Shown here in pieces: positions 31,815 through 41,500 of a stretch of DNA of 64,000 nt; positions within the stretch are counted from its first letter, which is position 1; each line of letters begins with the position of its first letter. The notes beneath the pieces were generated by a model. The model did not search any database. It was not told the DNA's origin and saw only the letters and a program-made list of their open reading frames with translations. The stretch is taken from contig JBGSMF010000307.1 of assembly GCA_041740315.1 (NCBI GenBank), positions 1-64,000 on the forward strand. The letters are read 5' to 3'. Source of the stretch: JBGSMF01 sp041740315 (lineage in GTDB: Bacteria > Chloroflexota > Anaerolineae > Fen-1058). The position numbers were made by a program, and so were the translations under genes.

Positions 31815-31935
31815 ATTAGTGTCAACTTAGGAGCCGCTGTCATTGCGAGGTGCGGAGCGCCGAAGCAATCCAAGTGCGAGATTGCTTCGCCGCCTGCGGC
31901 GGCTCGCAATGACAAACCGTTAAGTTGACACCAAT
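31815..31935. repeat. 121-bp element with 11-bp direct repeats
   Basis: Ends ATTAGTGTCAACTTA and TAAGTTGACACCAAT are inverted with one mismatch. GATTTACGAGC occurs directly outside both ends (31804-31814 and 31936-31946). The interior has CATTGCGAG/CTCGCAATG arms and GAAGCAATC/GATTGCTTC stems. Confidence 0.85.
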
Positions 31936-32007
31936 GATTTACGAGCGATCAAATGTAAAAAATGCCAGGGATAGCAATATTATCGGCTGAAAACGTGGGT
32001 CTGTCAA

Positions 32008-32036
32008 CTAGGCGGGTCGCTGCGCGACCCGTCTAG
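32008..32036. terminator. CTAG-bounded hairpin over the adenosine deaminase stop
   Basis: CTAGGCGGGTCGC and GCGACCCGTCTAG pair with one mismatch. The right CTAG contains the TAG stop of the minus-strand gene. No T-run follows, so it may be a mini-element as much as a terminator. Confidence 0.5.
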
Positions 32037-33127
32037 TGCTCGCCCAATGACAATTCGGCGCGGAAGCGGGTTTCTAAAGCCGCCCGTTCTTCGGGAGTTA
32101 AAAAGGCAGCCCGCACCGAGTTGATCAACATGCGCTTCAAGTCGGCCATTTGCATGTGCATGGTCGTAAGCACAACCCAGTATTCATCGGTCAGCGTGGT
32201 GCTAGAGATGCTGGGGTCATCGGTATTGACCGTGACTCGCAGACCCAGGCGATAAAGATCGGGCAGTGGATGATGCCCCCACAATCGCATCACGCCGGTT
32301 TGCAGGTTGCTGGTGGGACACACTTCCAGGGCTACCTGGCGTTCGCGCACCAGGCGGATGACATTCGAGTTTTCGATACAGCGCACCCCGTGGCCAATGC
32401 GTTCTGCGTCCAAAAGTTCAATGGCTTCTTGCACTTTGTTAGCGCCGCCGGCTTCGCCAGCATGCACCGTGACTCTCAAGCCGGCCTGGCGCGCCTTTTT
32501 AAAGATCGGCACAAACGGCGCAAGCGGGAAATTAACCTCGTCGCCAGATATATCAATGGCCACAATGCCGCCGGCCTGGTGACGATCTAGGGCGATTTCT
32601 ATAACCTCGGTGGCGGTGGCGGCTTCTTGGCGGACGACAGAAACAATCAACCTCACCGTGATATCGCGCTCCATCTGAGCGCGCTGCGCAGCCCGCCACA
32701 CCCAGTCCATGACATCAGAATAACGAAAGGATTGCGCATGGGCCAGCGCTACGGGGTTGAAGCGCAATTCCAGATATTTGACATTGTCGGCAGCCGCATC
32801 AACCACCGCCTCGTAAGCGATGCGCTCAACCGCTTCGCGCGTGGTATAAAAGCGGCGCAGCAATTTGAACTTTTCCAAGAAACGATGAAAGCCGGGTTGA
32901 TAACCTTCGGTCACCTGCACATAGGGGCGCAAAGTTTCAAGATCATAACTGGGAAGGTCAATGCCATGTTCAAGCGCAATTTCGGCCAGAGTTTCCAGGC
33001 GCAAGCTGCCTTCCAGGTGGCGGTGCAAATCAATCTTGGGCATAGCGTGCAACTCGGCCTGCAACGCCTGAAGTTGCATCCGCCGATCAAGGTATTCCGT
33101 GAAGGTTGGGGGAGTAGAAAATTCCAT
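32033..33127 (-). CDS. add: Adenosine deaminase
   Basis: The product is 364 residues of the metal-dependent hydrolase barrel. The zinc ligands and catalytic residues are visible: KIDLHRHLEGS near 32, VHAGEAGG near 223, RIGHGVR near 244, CPTSN near 270 and NTDDPSIS near 304. It deaminates adenosine (or a related adenine compound) in purine salvage. ATG 33127 has AAAGG six bases upstream, with GTG 33130 as an alternative. It follows the histidine kinase gene on the same strand after an inserted element. Confidence 0.92.
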   Translation of the reverse strand: MEFSTPPTFTEYLDRRMQLQALQAELHAMPKIDLHRHLEGSLRLETLAEIALEHGIDLPSYDLETLRPYVQVTEGYQPGFHRFLEKFKLLRRFYTTREAVERIAYEAVVDAAADNVKYLELRFNPVALAHAQSFRYSDVMDWVWRAAQRAQMERDITVRLIVSVVRQEAATATEVIEIALDRHQAGGIVAIDISGDEVNFPLAPFVPIFKKARQAGLRVTVHAGEAGGANKVQEAIELLDAERIGHGVRCIENSNVIRLVRERQVALEVCPTSNLQTGVMRLWGHHPLPDLYRLGLRVTVNTDDPSISSTTLTDEYWVVLTTMHMQMADLKRMLINSVRAAFLTPEERAALETRFRAELSLGEH

Positions 33128-33162
33128 CACACGCCTTTAATCGCAATCCTCGCTAATTAGGA

Positions 33163-33251
33163 CTAGGGATTAAATAACTTGCTCATCTATAGCTCGTTTT
33201 GCCCGTATTTCGGCGTCACTGTGGGCAAGTTATTTGATTTCCAATCCTTAG
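33163..33251. repeat. 89-bp element E copy 1, overlapping the kinase 3' end
   Basis: It runs from CTAGGGATTAAATAACTT to the inverted AAGTTATTTGATTTCCAATCCTTAG and matches 42726-42814 along its full length with few changes. The last 20 codons and stop of the histidine kinase lie inside it. Confidence 0.88.
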
Positions 33252-36200
33252 CAGACAAATCAACCTTGGGCAAAGTAAAGTAAAATGAGCTTCCCTGGCC
33301 CAACTGGCTTTCGACCCACACCTGGCCCGAGTGGGCTTCAATGATACGCTTGACAATCGCCAACCCCAAGCCGGTGCCGCCATATTGACGGGTGGACGAG
33401 CCATCCACCTGATAAAATCGCTCAAACACCCTGGCCAAAAGATTCTCTGGAATGCCAATGCCCGTGTCACGAACAACCGTTTGAATCATGCTGCCTTTAT
33501 CCTGAAACTGGATGACGATTGCGCCGCCGTTGGGGCTGAATTTGACGGCATTCCCGATCAGGTTATTGAAAACCTGGCTGATTCGATCGGCATCGGCAGT
33601 CACCACTGGCTGGGCGGCCTGCCCATCAAGCGTGACAGCAACAGAATGGTCAGAGCTTAGCTCAAAATCGTCCACACTGCGTTGGGCCAGCTCGGCCAAA
33701 TCAAATCGGGTCATTTGCAGCGAGCCTCGCTCAATTTGTTGCAGCAGGAGAATATCCTCAACCAGACGCGTGATCGTATCGGTCTTTTCTAATACGATGC
33801 CCAAGCTGTTGCGTTGTTCTTCAGACAAGACGCCCAATTCGCCTTCCAAAAGCAGTTCGATATACCCCTTGACAAAAGTCAACGGCGTTTTGAGCTCGTG
33901 CGACATGTTTTGAACCAACTCGTCCTTCAGCCGGTCGGCCTCTTGCAAGTCACGGTAAGCCTGTTCCAGCTCGCTGGCCCGTTCGGTTGCAGCTTCAAAC
34001 AACTGCGCATTCTCAATCGCCACGCTGGCCTGCGCCGCCACAATGGTGAGCAGCAGTTCGTCATCAGAAGTAAAGGCCTGGGGACGGTCACTGTCAACGG
34101 CCAAGACCCCCACCACGCGCTCGTGAACCATGAGAGGCACGCACAACAACGAGCGGACGGCGTGGTCAAAGAAAAGAAAATCCATCTGGTGGGTATCGGG
34201 CACATAGATAGATTGGGCCGTAGCGGCCACTTTGCCGGCAATGCCAACGCCTATTTTCAGCCGGGCTTCGCGCTTCCACTTGGATTGGAGCCCGGCGGCA
34301 GCCCGAATTTCTAGCAACTGGGTTTCATGATTAATCAGCCAGATATTAGCCGCCCGGCAATTGAGGATTTGCTTGAGCGAGATCACAATCGAGTCGAGCA
34401 CGGCGTTTATATCCAGGCTGGTGCTCAACTGCTGGGCAAAGGTGTAAAGCGCCGTCACGTGCACCAGGCGGCGCTGCGTTTCGGCATGCAGGCGCGCATC
34501 TTGAATAATGACAGACATTTGCCCAGCTAACACGGTTAGCAGGCGTTGGTCATCCTCGGTAAAGCGATTCAGATACGGGCTTTCAACATTCATCACGCCA
34601 ATGACCTGATCGCCCACCTTCAAGGGAACCGCCAGCTCGCTCTGGGTATGGAGGTCGGCCTCGAAATAGCGCGGCTCTTGCTTGACATCTTGCACCAGCA
34701 AGGGCTGGCCTTGTTCTGCCACCCAGCCCACCACACCCTGCCCCACCCGCACGTCGTAATCTCTGGCGCGCATCAACGTGCCATAGCCCACCTGGGTGTG
34801 CAGTATGCGGGTGGCTGGGTCGAGCAAGATGAATTCAAACGATTCAAACTGCAAAGTGCGCCGAATGACTTGCAACATGCGGTCTAGCACCTGCTCCAAG
34901 TCCAGCGTGCTGGCCCCGGCCAAGGCGACCTCTGACAGAATGGTCAACTCGTCTAGCTGGCGGCGCGTTTCGGCATACAGGCGAGCATTTTGAATGATAC
35001 TGGCCAAGTGGCCGGCCACCGTTACCAACATACGCTCATCATCGGCGGTAAAGGCATTCTGGCGTGGGCTTTGCACGTCAATTGCGCCAACCACCCGCCC
35101 GCCCACTTTGAGCGGGACAGCCATTTCTGAGCAGACACCTGAAATGCCGGGCAAATGACGCGGCTCTTGCTGCACGTTTCCCACTCGCAAGGGCTGCCCG
35201 CTTGCCACCGCATTCCCTACAATGCCCTGCTCGTAGGGAATGAGCACATTGCGCCCGCGTTCGCCGGCCTGGGTTGAAGTGGCGTACAGCTTGGCAGTGC
35301 GATCCATCTCGTCAACCAGAAACAAGCCCACATATTCAAACCTCAGGCTGCGCTGCAAGGTGTCTACAATGCGCTTGATGGCTTGGGGCAAGTCAAGGGT
35401 AGAAATGGCCGCCAATGACACGAGGTGCAGCGTGCTTAGCTCGTCTAGCTGGCGGCGCGTCTCGGCATAGAGCCGGACATTTTCAATGGTGATGGCGAGC
35501 TGGCCGGCGGCTGTCATCAGCACACGCTCGTCGTCTGCCGTAAAGGCATTGGGGAGCAGGCTTTGCACATCAATGACGCCAATAACCTGCTCGCCCACTT
35601 TGAGCGGCACGGCTAGCTCAGAGTGCACACCTGGAATGCCTGGCAAATAACGCGGCTCTAGCTCCACTTTTCCCACGCGCAAGGGCCGCCCCGAGTTCAC
35701 CACACTCCCCACAAGGCCTTGCCCCAATGGAATGCGAATAATGGGCGACTGCTCGTCGGCCAGGCCAGCCGTTGCATACAATTCGATGACCCGATCGGCC
35801 TCGTTCACCAAGAGCAAGCTCACATACTCAAAGCTCAGGCTGCGCTGCAGCGCATTGACCATGCGCTTGGCCGCTTGGGCCAAATCATAGGCTGCATACA
35901 TGGCTGCCACGGATATCTCGTGCAGCGCCGTTAGTTCATCTACCCGCCGGCGAGTGTCTTGGTACAGGCGGGCATTGTCAATCGCCACACCCACCTGGTC
36001 GGCAATGGCAGCCAGCAGCGTAACATCATCTGGCGAAAACGTGTGTGGCTGATAGCTCATGGCGCTGAGGACGCCGACCACCTTGCCGTGCGCGCGCATG
36101 GGCGCCAGCGCCATAGCCTGCACTCCCTCGTGTCCAAAGGCAGGCACCGCCAGGCGGGGATCATCACGCACATCGCCCGTGACAAGCACCTGGCCGCTGG

Positions 36201-36504
36201 CGATAACCTGCCCAGACATGCCTACCCCCAGCGGGAGGCGCATTGTATTGGCCAGGTCGGTCTGCCGCCAGCCTCGAGAAACTCGCAGCGCCAATTCGCC
36301 AGCATCCTCATCCACCAGGCTGATTCCCCCCGCCTCCACGCCAATCACCTGCAAGGCCTGCTCCAGCGCCACATTCAAGGTGGTTTCCAGGTCGAGCGAT
36401 TGGCTGACAGTAGCGGCCACAGCATTGAGCGCAGCCAGGCTTTTTGCATGATGGGCCGGTTGAGAGGGCTCGAGGCGGTGGACCAATTCAGATGGCTCGT
36501 TCAT
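33187..36504 (-). CDS. Soluble histidine kinase with five GAF domains
   Basis: The product is 1105 residues. Five GAF domains occupy about 35-180, 205-345, 370-510, 540-675 and 695-835. HisKA has the phospho-acceptor in NMSHELKTPL (His869), and HATPase_c has NLIGNAVKFS, DTGIGIP and GGTGLGLAI. No membrane segment is present. Domains 2 and 3 are clearly duplicates (RYLPGIPGVHSELAVPLKVG and RHLPGISGVCSEMAVPLKVG). It has no receiver, and no response regulator gene lies nearby. The final 20 residues, from KDWKSNN to QNEL, come from an inserted repeat. ATG 36504 overlaps the upstream membrane protein stop by four bases. Confidence 0.92.
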   Translation of the reverse strand: MNEPSELVHRLEPSQPAHHAKSLAALNAVAATVSQSLDLETTLNVALEQALQVIGVEAGGISLVDEDAGELALRVSRGWRQTDLANTMRLPLGVGMSGQVIASGQVLVTGDVRDDPRLAVPAFGHEGVQAMALAPMRAHGKVVGVLSAMSYQPHTFSPDDVTLLAAIADQVGVAIDNARLYQDTRRRVDELTALHEISVAAMYAAYDLAQAAKRMVNALQRSLSFEYVSLLLVNEADRVIELYATAGLADEQSPIIRIPLGQGLVGSVVNSGRPLRVGKVELEPRYLPGIPGVHSELAVPLKVGEQVIGVIDVQSLLPNAFTADDERVLMTAAGQLAITIENVRLYAETRRQLDELSTLHLVSLAAISTLDLPQAIKRIVDTLQRSLRFEYVGLFLVDEMDRTAKLYATSTQAGERGRNVLIPYEQGIVGNAVASGQPLRVGNVQQEPRHLPGISGVCSEMAVPLKVGGRVVGAIDVQSPRQNAFTADDERMLVTVAGHLASIIQNARLYAETRRQLDELTILSEVALAGASTLDLEQVLDRMLQVIRRTLQFESFEFILLDPATRILHTQVGYGTLMRARDYDVRVGQGVVGWVAEQGQPLLVQDVKQEPRYFEADLHTQSELAVPLKVGDQVIGVMNVESPYLNRFTEDDQRLLTVLAGQMSVIIQDARLHAETQRRLVHVTALYTFAQQLSTSLDINAVLDSIVISLKQILNCRAANIWLINHETQLLEIRAAAGLQSKWKREARLKIGVGIAGKVAATAQSIYVPDTHQMDFLFFDHAVRSLLCVPLMVHERVVGVLAVDSDRPQAFTSDDELLLTIVAAQASVAIENAQLFEAATERASELEQAYRDLQEADRLKDELVQNMSHELKTPLTFVKGYIELLLEGELGVLSEEQRNSLGIVLEKTDTITRLVEDILLLQQIERGSLQMTRFDLAELAQRSVDDFELSSDHSVAVTLDGQAAQPVVTADADRISQVFNNLIGNAVKFSPNGGAIVIQFQDKGSMIQTVVRDTGIGIPENLLARVFERFYQVDGSSTRQYGGTGLGLAIVKRIIEAHSGQVWVESQLGQGSSFYFTLPKVDLSAKDWKSNNLPTVTPKYGQNEL

Positions 36505-36860
36505 GTCTGTCGCCGTCCTGTAGGTAGTTGTGATTCTCGAAATAGCCATCCCCAATAATGCCACGCTTCAAAGATACCAAGCGCCACGGCCGCCACAAAA
36601 GGCAAGTGGTAAGTAAAAAGATAAAAAACAGGGCTGTGCAAAAACTGGGGCCCACGCTGCGGCGACAGGACCACACTGCTATGCACCAAATGCACGACCA
36701 GCGGCAAAGCCAAAATTGCCATGGCAACATAAAAACCCCGATAGTAGGGCTTCATCTTGGTTACGGCCCCAAAGCGGCGGCTGAGATTGGCCAGGATGAC
36801 TTCTATAAAGAAAACCGCCAACAACCCCATAATGCTCAGGGGGGTAGTGAGCAGGGTCAT
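36501..36860 (-). CDS. Small three-segment membrane protein
   Basis: The product is 119 residues with hydrophobic segments at about 5-25, 45-62 and 77-100. I recognise no family. The histidines in LPLVVHLVHSSV and YHLPF lie within membrane segments and could bind metal or haem, which is speculation. ATG 36860 overlaps the preceding gene by four bases, and its own stop overlaps the kinase start by four, so it is probably a sensor or partner of the kinase. Confidence 0.78.
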   Translation of the reverse strand: MTLLTTPLSIMGLLAVFFIEVILANLSRRFGAVTKMKPYYRGFYVAMAILALPLVVHLVHSSVVLSPQRGPQFLHSPVFYLFTYHLPFVAAVALGIFEAWHYWGWLFRESQLPTGRRQT

Positions 36861-37159
36861 TGATGACCTCCCATCATTAGATTCAACAAGCGATAGCCCA
36901 GCAATATGAGCGCGCTGCCTGCCGATATGGCGAGCACATCTCCAAGAGGGTCGCCGGCAAAGTCGGCGATCCACGCATAGCGCATGGCCGCCAGCACAAA
37001 CAACACCAGTGGCAAGATGAACCAACGATAATGCGTGTGTTCGTTCGCCGTCATCTGGTAAAAGCGCGCAACGCGGTAGAGCAAAAGCACCAAAAAGCTC
37101 ACTCCACCCCAAGCGCATAAAACAAGGATGCGATTCAACGCACTTGCAAAATTAACCAT
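36857..37159 (-). CDS. Small three-segment membrane protein
   Basis: The product is 100 residues with hydrophobic segments at about 8-27, 44-62 and 72-92. No family is recognised. The loop FYQMTANEHTHYRW carries two histidines. ATG 37159 has AGGTG just upstream, and a longer frame to 37201 would overlap the ATPase gene. It is coupled to the next membrane protein gene by a four-base overlap. Confidence 0.75.
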   Translation of the reverse strand: MVNFASALNRILVLCAWGGVSFLVLLLYRVARFYQMTANEHTHYRWFILPLVLFVLAAMRYAWIADFAGDPLGDVLAISAGSALILLGYRLLNLMMGGHQ

Positions 37160-37172
37160 GTCACCTGTGCTA

Positions 37173-37949
37173 CTAACGGCCGGCGGGTCGTTTTTTGACA
37201 AAGGCCTCTACAAATGAATCGGCCATGCGGCGCGGGGTGCCGCTCATGATACCTTCGCGCCCCTCGAACCTAGAGCGCACCTCGATGCCGGTAGGGATGA
37301 TTTCAAACTGGCGAATATCTTTGGCGTGGTCGCTGCCGCGCAGCTTGAGCACCAGCAAGGCTTTGTGGATGGCGCTTTCGATTTCAACATAGCGCAGCAA
37401 GACATAAGAATCCACCGCAAAGGCAATGTCTTCTTCTGGCGCATCGGTCTCGCCAATCAGGGTTGAACTTTCACGGGTGAGAATGCTGGTCAACCCTTCG
37501 CGCTTGAGCGCGTTGATAAAGCTGTACAACACCGAGCGCAACTCGACCGGGTCGCCAGCCAGCCGTTCAAAATGCGAGATGCTATCTACCAAGACACGCC
37601 GCGCGCCAATTTCGGTGGCCATGGTCTGTATTCGCCCGCCGACGGTTTCTAAATCGGCATGGGTGACTTCGGGACTGGTCATGATGACCCGCAACTTGCC
37701 AGCCCGTTCCAAGCCGCGAAAATCCCACCCAAAGTTCTCGGCATCGCGATAGTATTGCTGCGAGAACTGTTCAAATGTAATAATCAGGCCCGGCTCGTCA
37801 TAGAGCGTAATGCCATTGTAAACGAACTGCATCCCGAAAGTGGTCTTGCCCGTGCCGGGCGCGCCTTCGACCAGGTTGGCGGTTTCGGGCAGGAAACCGC
37901 CAAACAGCATTTCATCTAAGCCCTTGATGCCTGTTTTGACACGATCCAT
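37173..37949 (-). CDS. KaiC-like (RAD55-type) ATPase
   Basis: The product is 258 residues, a single RecA-like KaiC domain. The entry motif RVKTGIKGLDEMLFGG precedes Walker A GAPGTGKTT (29-37), and Walker B is RRVLVDSIS. A candidate catalytic glutamate lies in FEQFSQQYY near 70. There is no second KaiC domain or autophosphorylation tail as in clock KaiC, so a signalling role is likely rather than a clock. ATG 37949 is the start that gives a normal KaiC N terminus. It is 13 bases from the membrane protein gene. Confidence 0.87.
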   Translation of the reverse strand: MDRVKTGIKGLDEMLFGGFLPETANLVEGAPGTGKTTFGMQFVYNGITLYDEPGLIITFEQFSQQYYRDAENFGWDFRGLERAGKLRVIMTSPEVTHADLETVGGRIQTMATEIGARRVLVDSISHFERLAGDPVELRSVLYSFINALKREGLTSILTRESSTLIGETDAPEEDIAFAVDSYVLLRYVEIESAIHKALLVLKLRGSDHAKDIRQFEIIPTGIEVRSRFEGREGIMSGTPRRMADSFVEAFVKKRPAGR

Positions 37950-38019
37950 GGTTTCCCTCCATCTGCCAGAAGCAAGGGACAAGCAGCCATAGCACAATGG
38001 CTGCTTGCAGCCTGCGCTT

Positions 38020-38394
38020 TTAGCGCATGCCTCGAATGATGTGATAGATTGCTCTTACTCTGAATTGGCGGTCATCGCATGCCAGCACAAAATTGCGGAT
38101 CAACTCTCGCATCTCTGGGTCAGGCGCCAACGAATACACCGTCATGTCGCCCACACGGCTGCGCTCCAACACGTTGGCGCCCACCAACTCGCCTAGTTCG
38201 GCCTCAATCGAGCTAATGTCGCGCCCGGCATAGCGAGCAATATTTTCAGCCGTGTCGGTGGTGTTGGGGTTTTCGTAGAAAAAGCGCACCAGGTCCCACT
38301 TGATGAACGAATTGACCTTGCTTTTAAGGAACTCTAGCAATTTGGGATCCATATCTCCCATCAATCGAGTTGCTAAATTGTTTCCTGTTGACAT
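38020..38394 (-). CDS. Winged-helix-like regulator heading the signalling operon
   Basis: The product is 124 residues. A predicted winged helix spans about 27-90 (WDLVRFFYENP, TAENIARYAGRDISSIEAELGELVGANVLERSRVG, YSLAPDPEMRELI). The C-terminal DRQFRVRAIYHIIRGMR is basic. AAGGAGG lies 11 bases from ATG 38394 and two from ATG 38403, so the first is preferred. It may be a transcription factor or an adaptor controlled by the KaiC-like ATPase. Confidence 0.7.
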   Translation of the reverse strand: MSTGNNLATRLMGDMDPKLLEFLKSKVNSFIKWDLVRFFYENPNTTDTAENIARYAGRDISSIEAELGELVGANVLERSRVGDMTVYSLAPDPEMRELIRNFVLACDDRQFRVRAIYHIIRGMR

Positions 38395-38547
38395 AACTCT
38401 CATGACCTCCTTGGGGGATTTGGCTGCCCCCCCCTGAGCAAACGATCATGCTTGTAACACTGACTTGATTATGATTATGGTGATGGTTATGATTAACCTC
38501 AATAATATCATAATATCACAACAAGACGCCAAGTACTTGTTAATGCG

Positions 38548-41500
38548 CTAGTGCTTGCGCTTGACACGCCCCTTGGGCATGCGCGCCGCAGGAGTGTGAG
38601 AAGCAGATTCTTGGGCAAGCGGCTGCGGCGACGGCGCTTCAGCCCCGCTGCGCCGCCCGTGGCAATTTTTGTACTTTTTGCCGCTGCCGCAAGGGCATGG
38701 GTCGTTGCGCCCAATTTTTTCCACATCGCGCCGCACCGTGATGCCCCCGCCGCGGTGTTGTTCGATGCGGTAATTGGCCCGGGCTGCCTGTTCTTGCATG
38801 GCGGCCCTTTCTCTTTGGGCCTGAACATAATTATGGTGAGAAGGCAAGTTGCGAAAAAAACTGTCCACAATGGTGCGCTGCACGCTCTCGCGAAGCGAAT
38901 CGAACATGTCAAAAGCCTTGCGTTTGAACTCGATCTTGGGGTCGCGCTGACCGAACGCTTCCAGGCCAATACCCTGGCGCAGGTCATTGATAGCTTCCAG
39001 GTATTGCTGCCATTCGTGGTCGAGCGTAGACAAAACCAGGTAACGCTCGTAGGTGCGCAGGTCTTCTTCGCCAATCCGCTGCCGCCAGGCATCCATCACC
39101 TGCTGAGCACGATCAAGCAGCGCCTCTTCCAATTCCGACCGATCCATCAACTTGAGCACTCCCACCAGCATCTGGCTCACCACGCCATTCAATTGATAGA
39201 TCAGGAGGTTCTGCTGCTTTTGTCGTTCCTGGAGGCTGACATTTTCCGCAGCCAGATCGTGAAACGCCTGGGCGATAGGCTCTTCGGTGACAGCCCATAG
39301 CTGCTGACATTCGGCAGCGGGCATGCGGTTGGCCGTCAGACTATCGAAAACAGCCTTTACCTCGGCGGTGTATGCTTGTTGTATCTGGAGGCGCTGGGCG
39401 GTAGTGCGCATTTGGCCGATAAAGGCTGGCGCAGGCCACAGCGGGATAAAGCGGGTGACTTCTTGGGTGAGCAAACGGATGGAATGGCTGGCCTGGTGTT
39501 CTTGGACGAGATCATACAGCCGTTCGGATACCTGGTCGGCGCTCATTTCGGTCAGTTGTTGCCGGTCGAGGCTGTGAATCTGCGGCAAGATGCCCTGCAG
39601 GCGCGCGACCAAGCCGTTAACGTTCACCCGGCCGCTTTCCATATTGCTGTGATCTTGGACCGCCTCGTTAATTTGCGATTGCATCCAGGGAAGGAACTGT
39701 TCCAAGTAGCGATCGAGCAGCATACCCACTTCTTGTTCAAAGAATCCCCGAATCCTTGCTTCCAGATCGCCACTGCTGCCCTCCAACACTTCGCGTCGCT
39801 CGTCATAGACGATCTCTCGCTGCCGGTTGACCACATCGTCGTATTCGACCAAGTTCTTGCGGATATCAAAATAATAACCTTCAACGCGCTGCTGCGACTG
39901 CTCGATGGTTTTGGACAGCATATTGTGTTCCAAGGGGATGCTATCGTCAATTTGCGTCCAATCCATAAACTTTTTCATTGTATCGCCGCCAAAGCGGCGC
40001 ATCAGCTCGTCTTCCAACGAGATATAAAAAAGACTAGAGCCGGGGTCGCCCTGGCGGCCGGCGCGGCCTCGCAACTGGTTGTCAATGCGGCGCGCCTCGT
40101 GCCGTTCGGTGCCAATAATGCGCAAACCGCCTTCTGCCAACACCGACTGGCGGTCTCGCTCGCACTGCTCTTTGATTTTTTGTATCTCTTCAACCAGGCC
40201 GCCTGAAAAGCCCGGCGTCTTGGAGAGCAACTGGCGAGCCTGGTCTAACTCATCTTTCAATACATGCCGGTTGAGCGCCGCGCGGGCGTTATAATGTTGC
40301 TCAAAAAGGCGCTCGGCAATAAATTCGGCCAGCGTATCGGGTTGGTCGCGCGCTGTGAGGTATTGTCCATAGTCATCCAGCCAGTGTTGAACCTGGGCTA
40401 CAGTTTCCAACGGCTGCTGGCGCTCGATTGCCAGTTGGCGGGCGCTCTCCTGGCTGCCGTCTCGGATATACCTGACCAGGGTCATGGCGTCGTTATAATC
40501 CATGCCATACGCCGATTGAAGCCGCCATGCCAGGAAGCCTACCATCTGGCGACTGTCAATTTCCGCCGCGGCTGCTTCGTACTCGGCGCGCGTGCTAGAG
40601 GCCCAATCCACCAGGTCGGGCGAGAGGCGCAGGTTGCGCTCGCGTTGGGCCAATTGGCGAGCCGCCTGGGGGTCATCTAGCGTCTGGCGCGCCAGGCGGC
40701 GCAGGGCGGCATAGTCAAAACATAATTCAGCCAAACGGTCGGCGGCCAGGCCTTCGGGGTTGCCCCCCAGCAAGATATCGGTGCCGCGCCCGGCCATGCT
40801 GGTAGAGATAGTCACCACGCCGGGCCGCCCGGCCTGGGCAATGATGGCGGCCTCTTTGAGGTGATGCTTGGCATTGAGCACTTGATGAGTGACGCTGGCT
40901 TTTCTGAGCAGCTGGCTGAGGAGTTCCGAATGTTCTACCGAGGCCGTGCCCACCAACACCGGGCAGCCGCGCGAATGTAGATCCTTGATCTCGCTCACCA
41001 CGGCGCGATACTTGGCCTCTTCGCTCTTGTAGACCTGGTCGGCCAAGTCCGCCCGCTTGAAGAACTTGGGTTGGCCGGCTTGATCCAAGTAAACAGTTTG
41101 CTCGGCGCCATCCACCGGCCAGCGAGTGGCGCGCAGGCCAGACTTGGGTTGGCCGGCGATGTATTCGACATTGGTGGGAATGACGACCACTTGCAGGTTA
41201 TAGATGCTGGTAAATTCTTTGCTTTCGGTGACGGCCGTGCCTGTCATGCCGGCTAGCTTGGTGTACATGCGGAAAAAGTTTTGCAGTGTGACGGTGGCGA
41301 TGGTCACATCTTCGCGCCGAATGTGGACGTTTTCCTTGGCCTCAATGGCCTGGTGCAGCCCTTCCGAATAGCGCCGGCCGGGCATTGGCCGCCCGGTGTG
41401 CTCATCTACCAAGACGACCCGCCCATCTTCGGTAACAATGTACTCTTTATCGCGGTGAAAGATGTGCTGGGCCTTGAGCGCATTTTCCAAATAATAGGTC

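Noticed and set aside
36857..37201. Longer start for the second small membrane protein
   Set aside because: It would overlap the ATPase gene by about 29 bases, whereas ATG 37159 has its own AGGTG site.
37173..37949. Circadian clock KaiC
   Set aside because: There is only one KaiC domain, no KaiA or KaiB, and no autophosphorylation region. It is a KaiC-like signalling ATPase.
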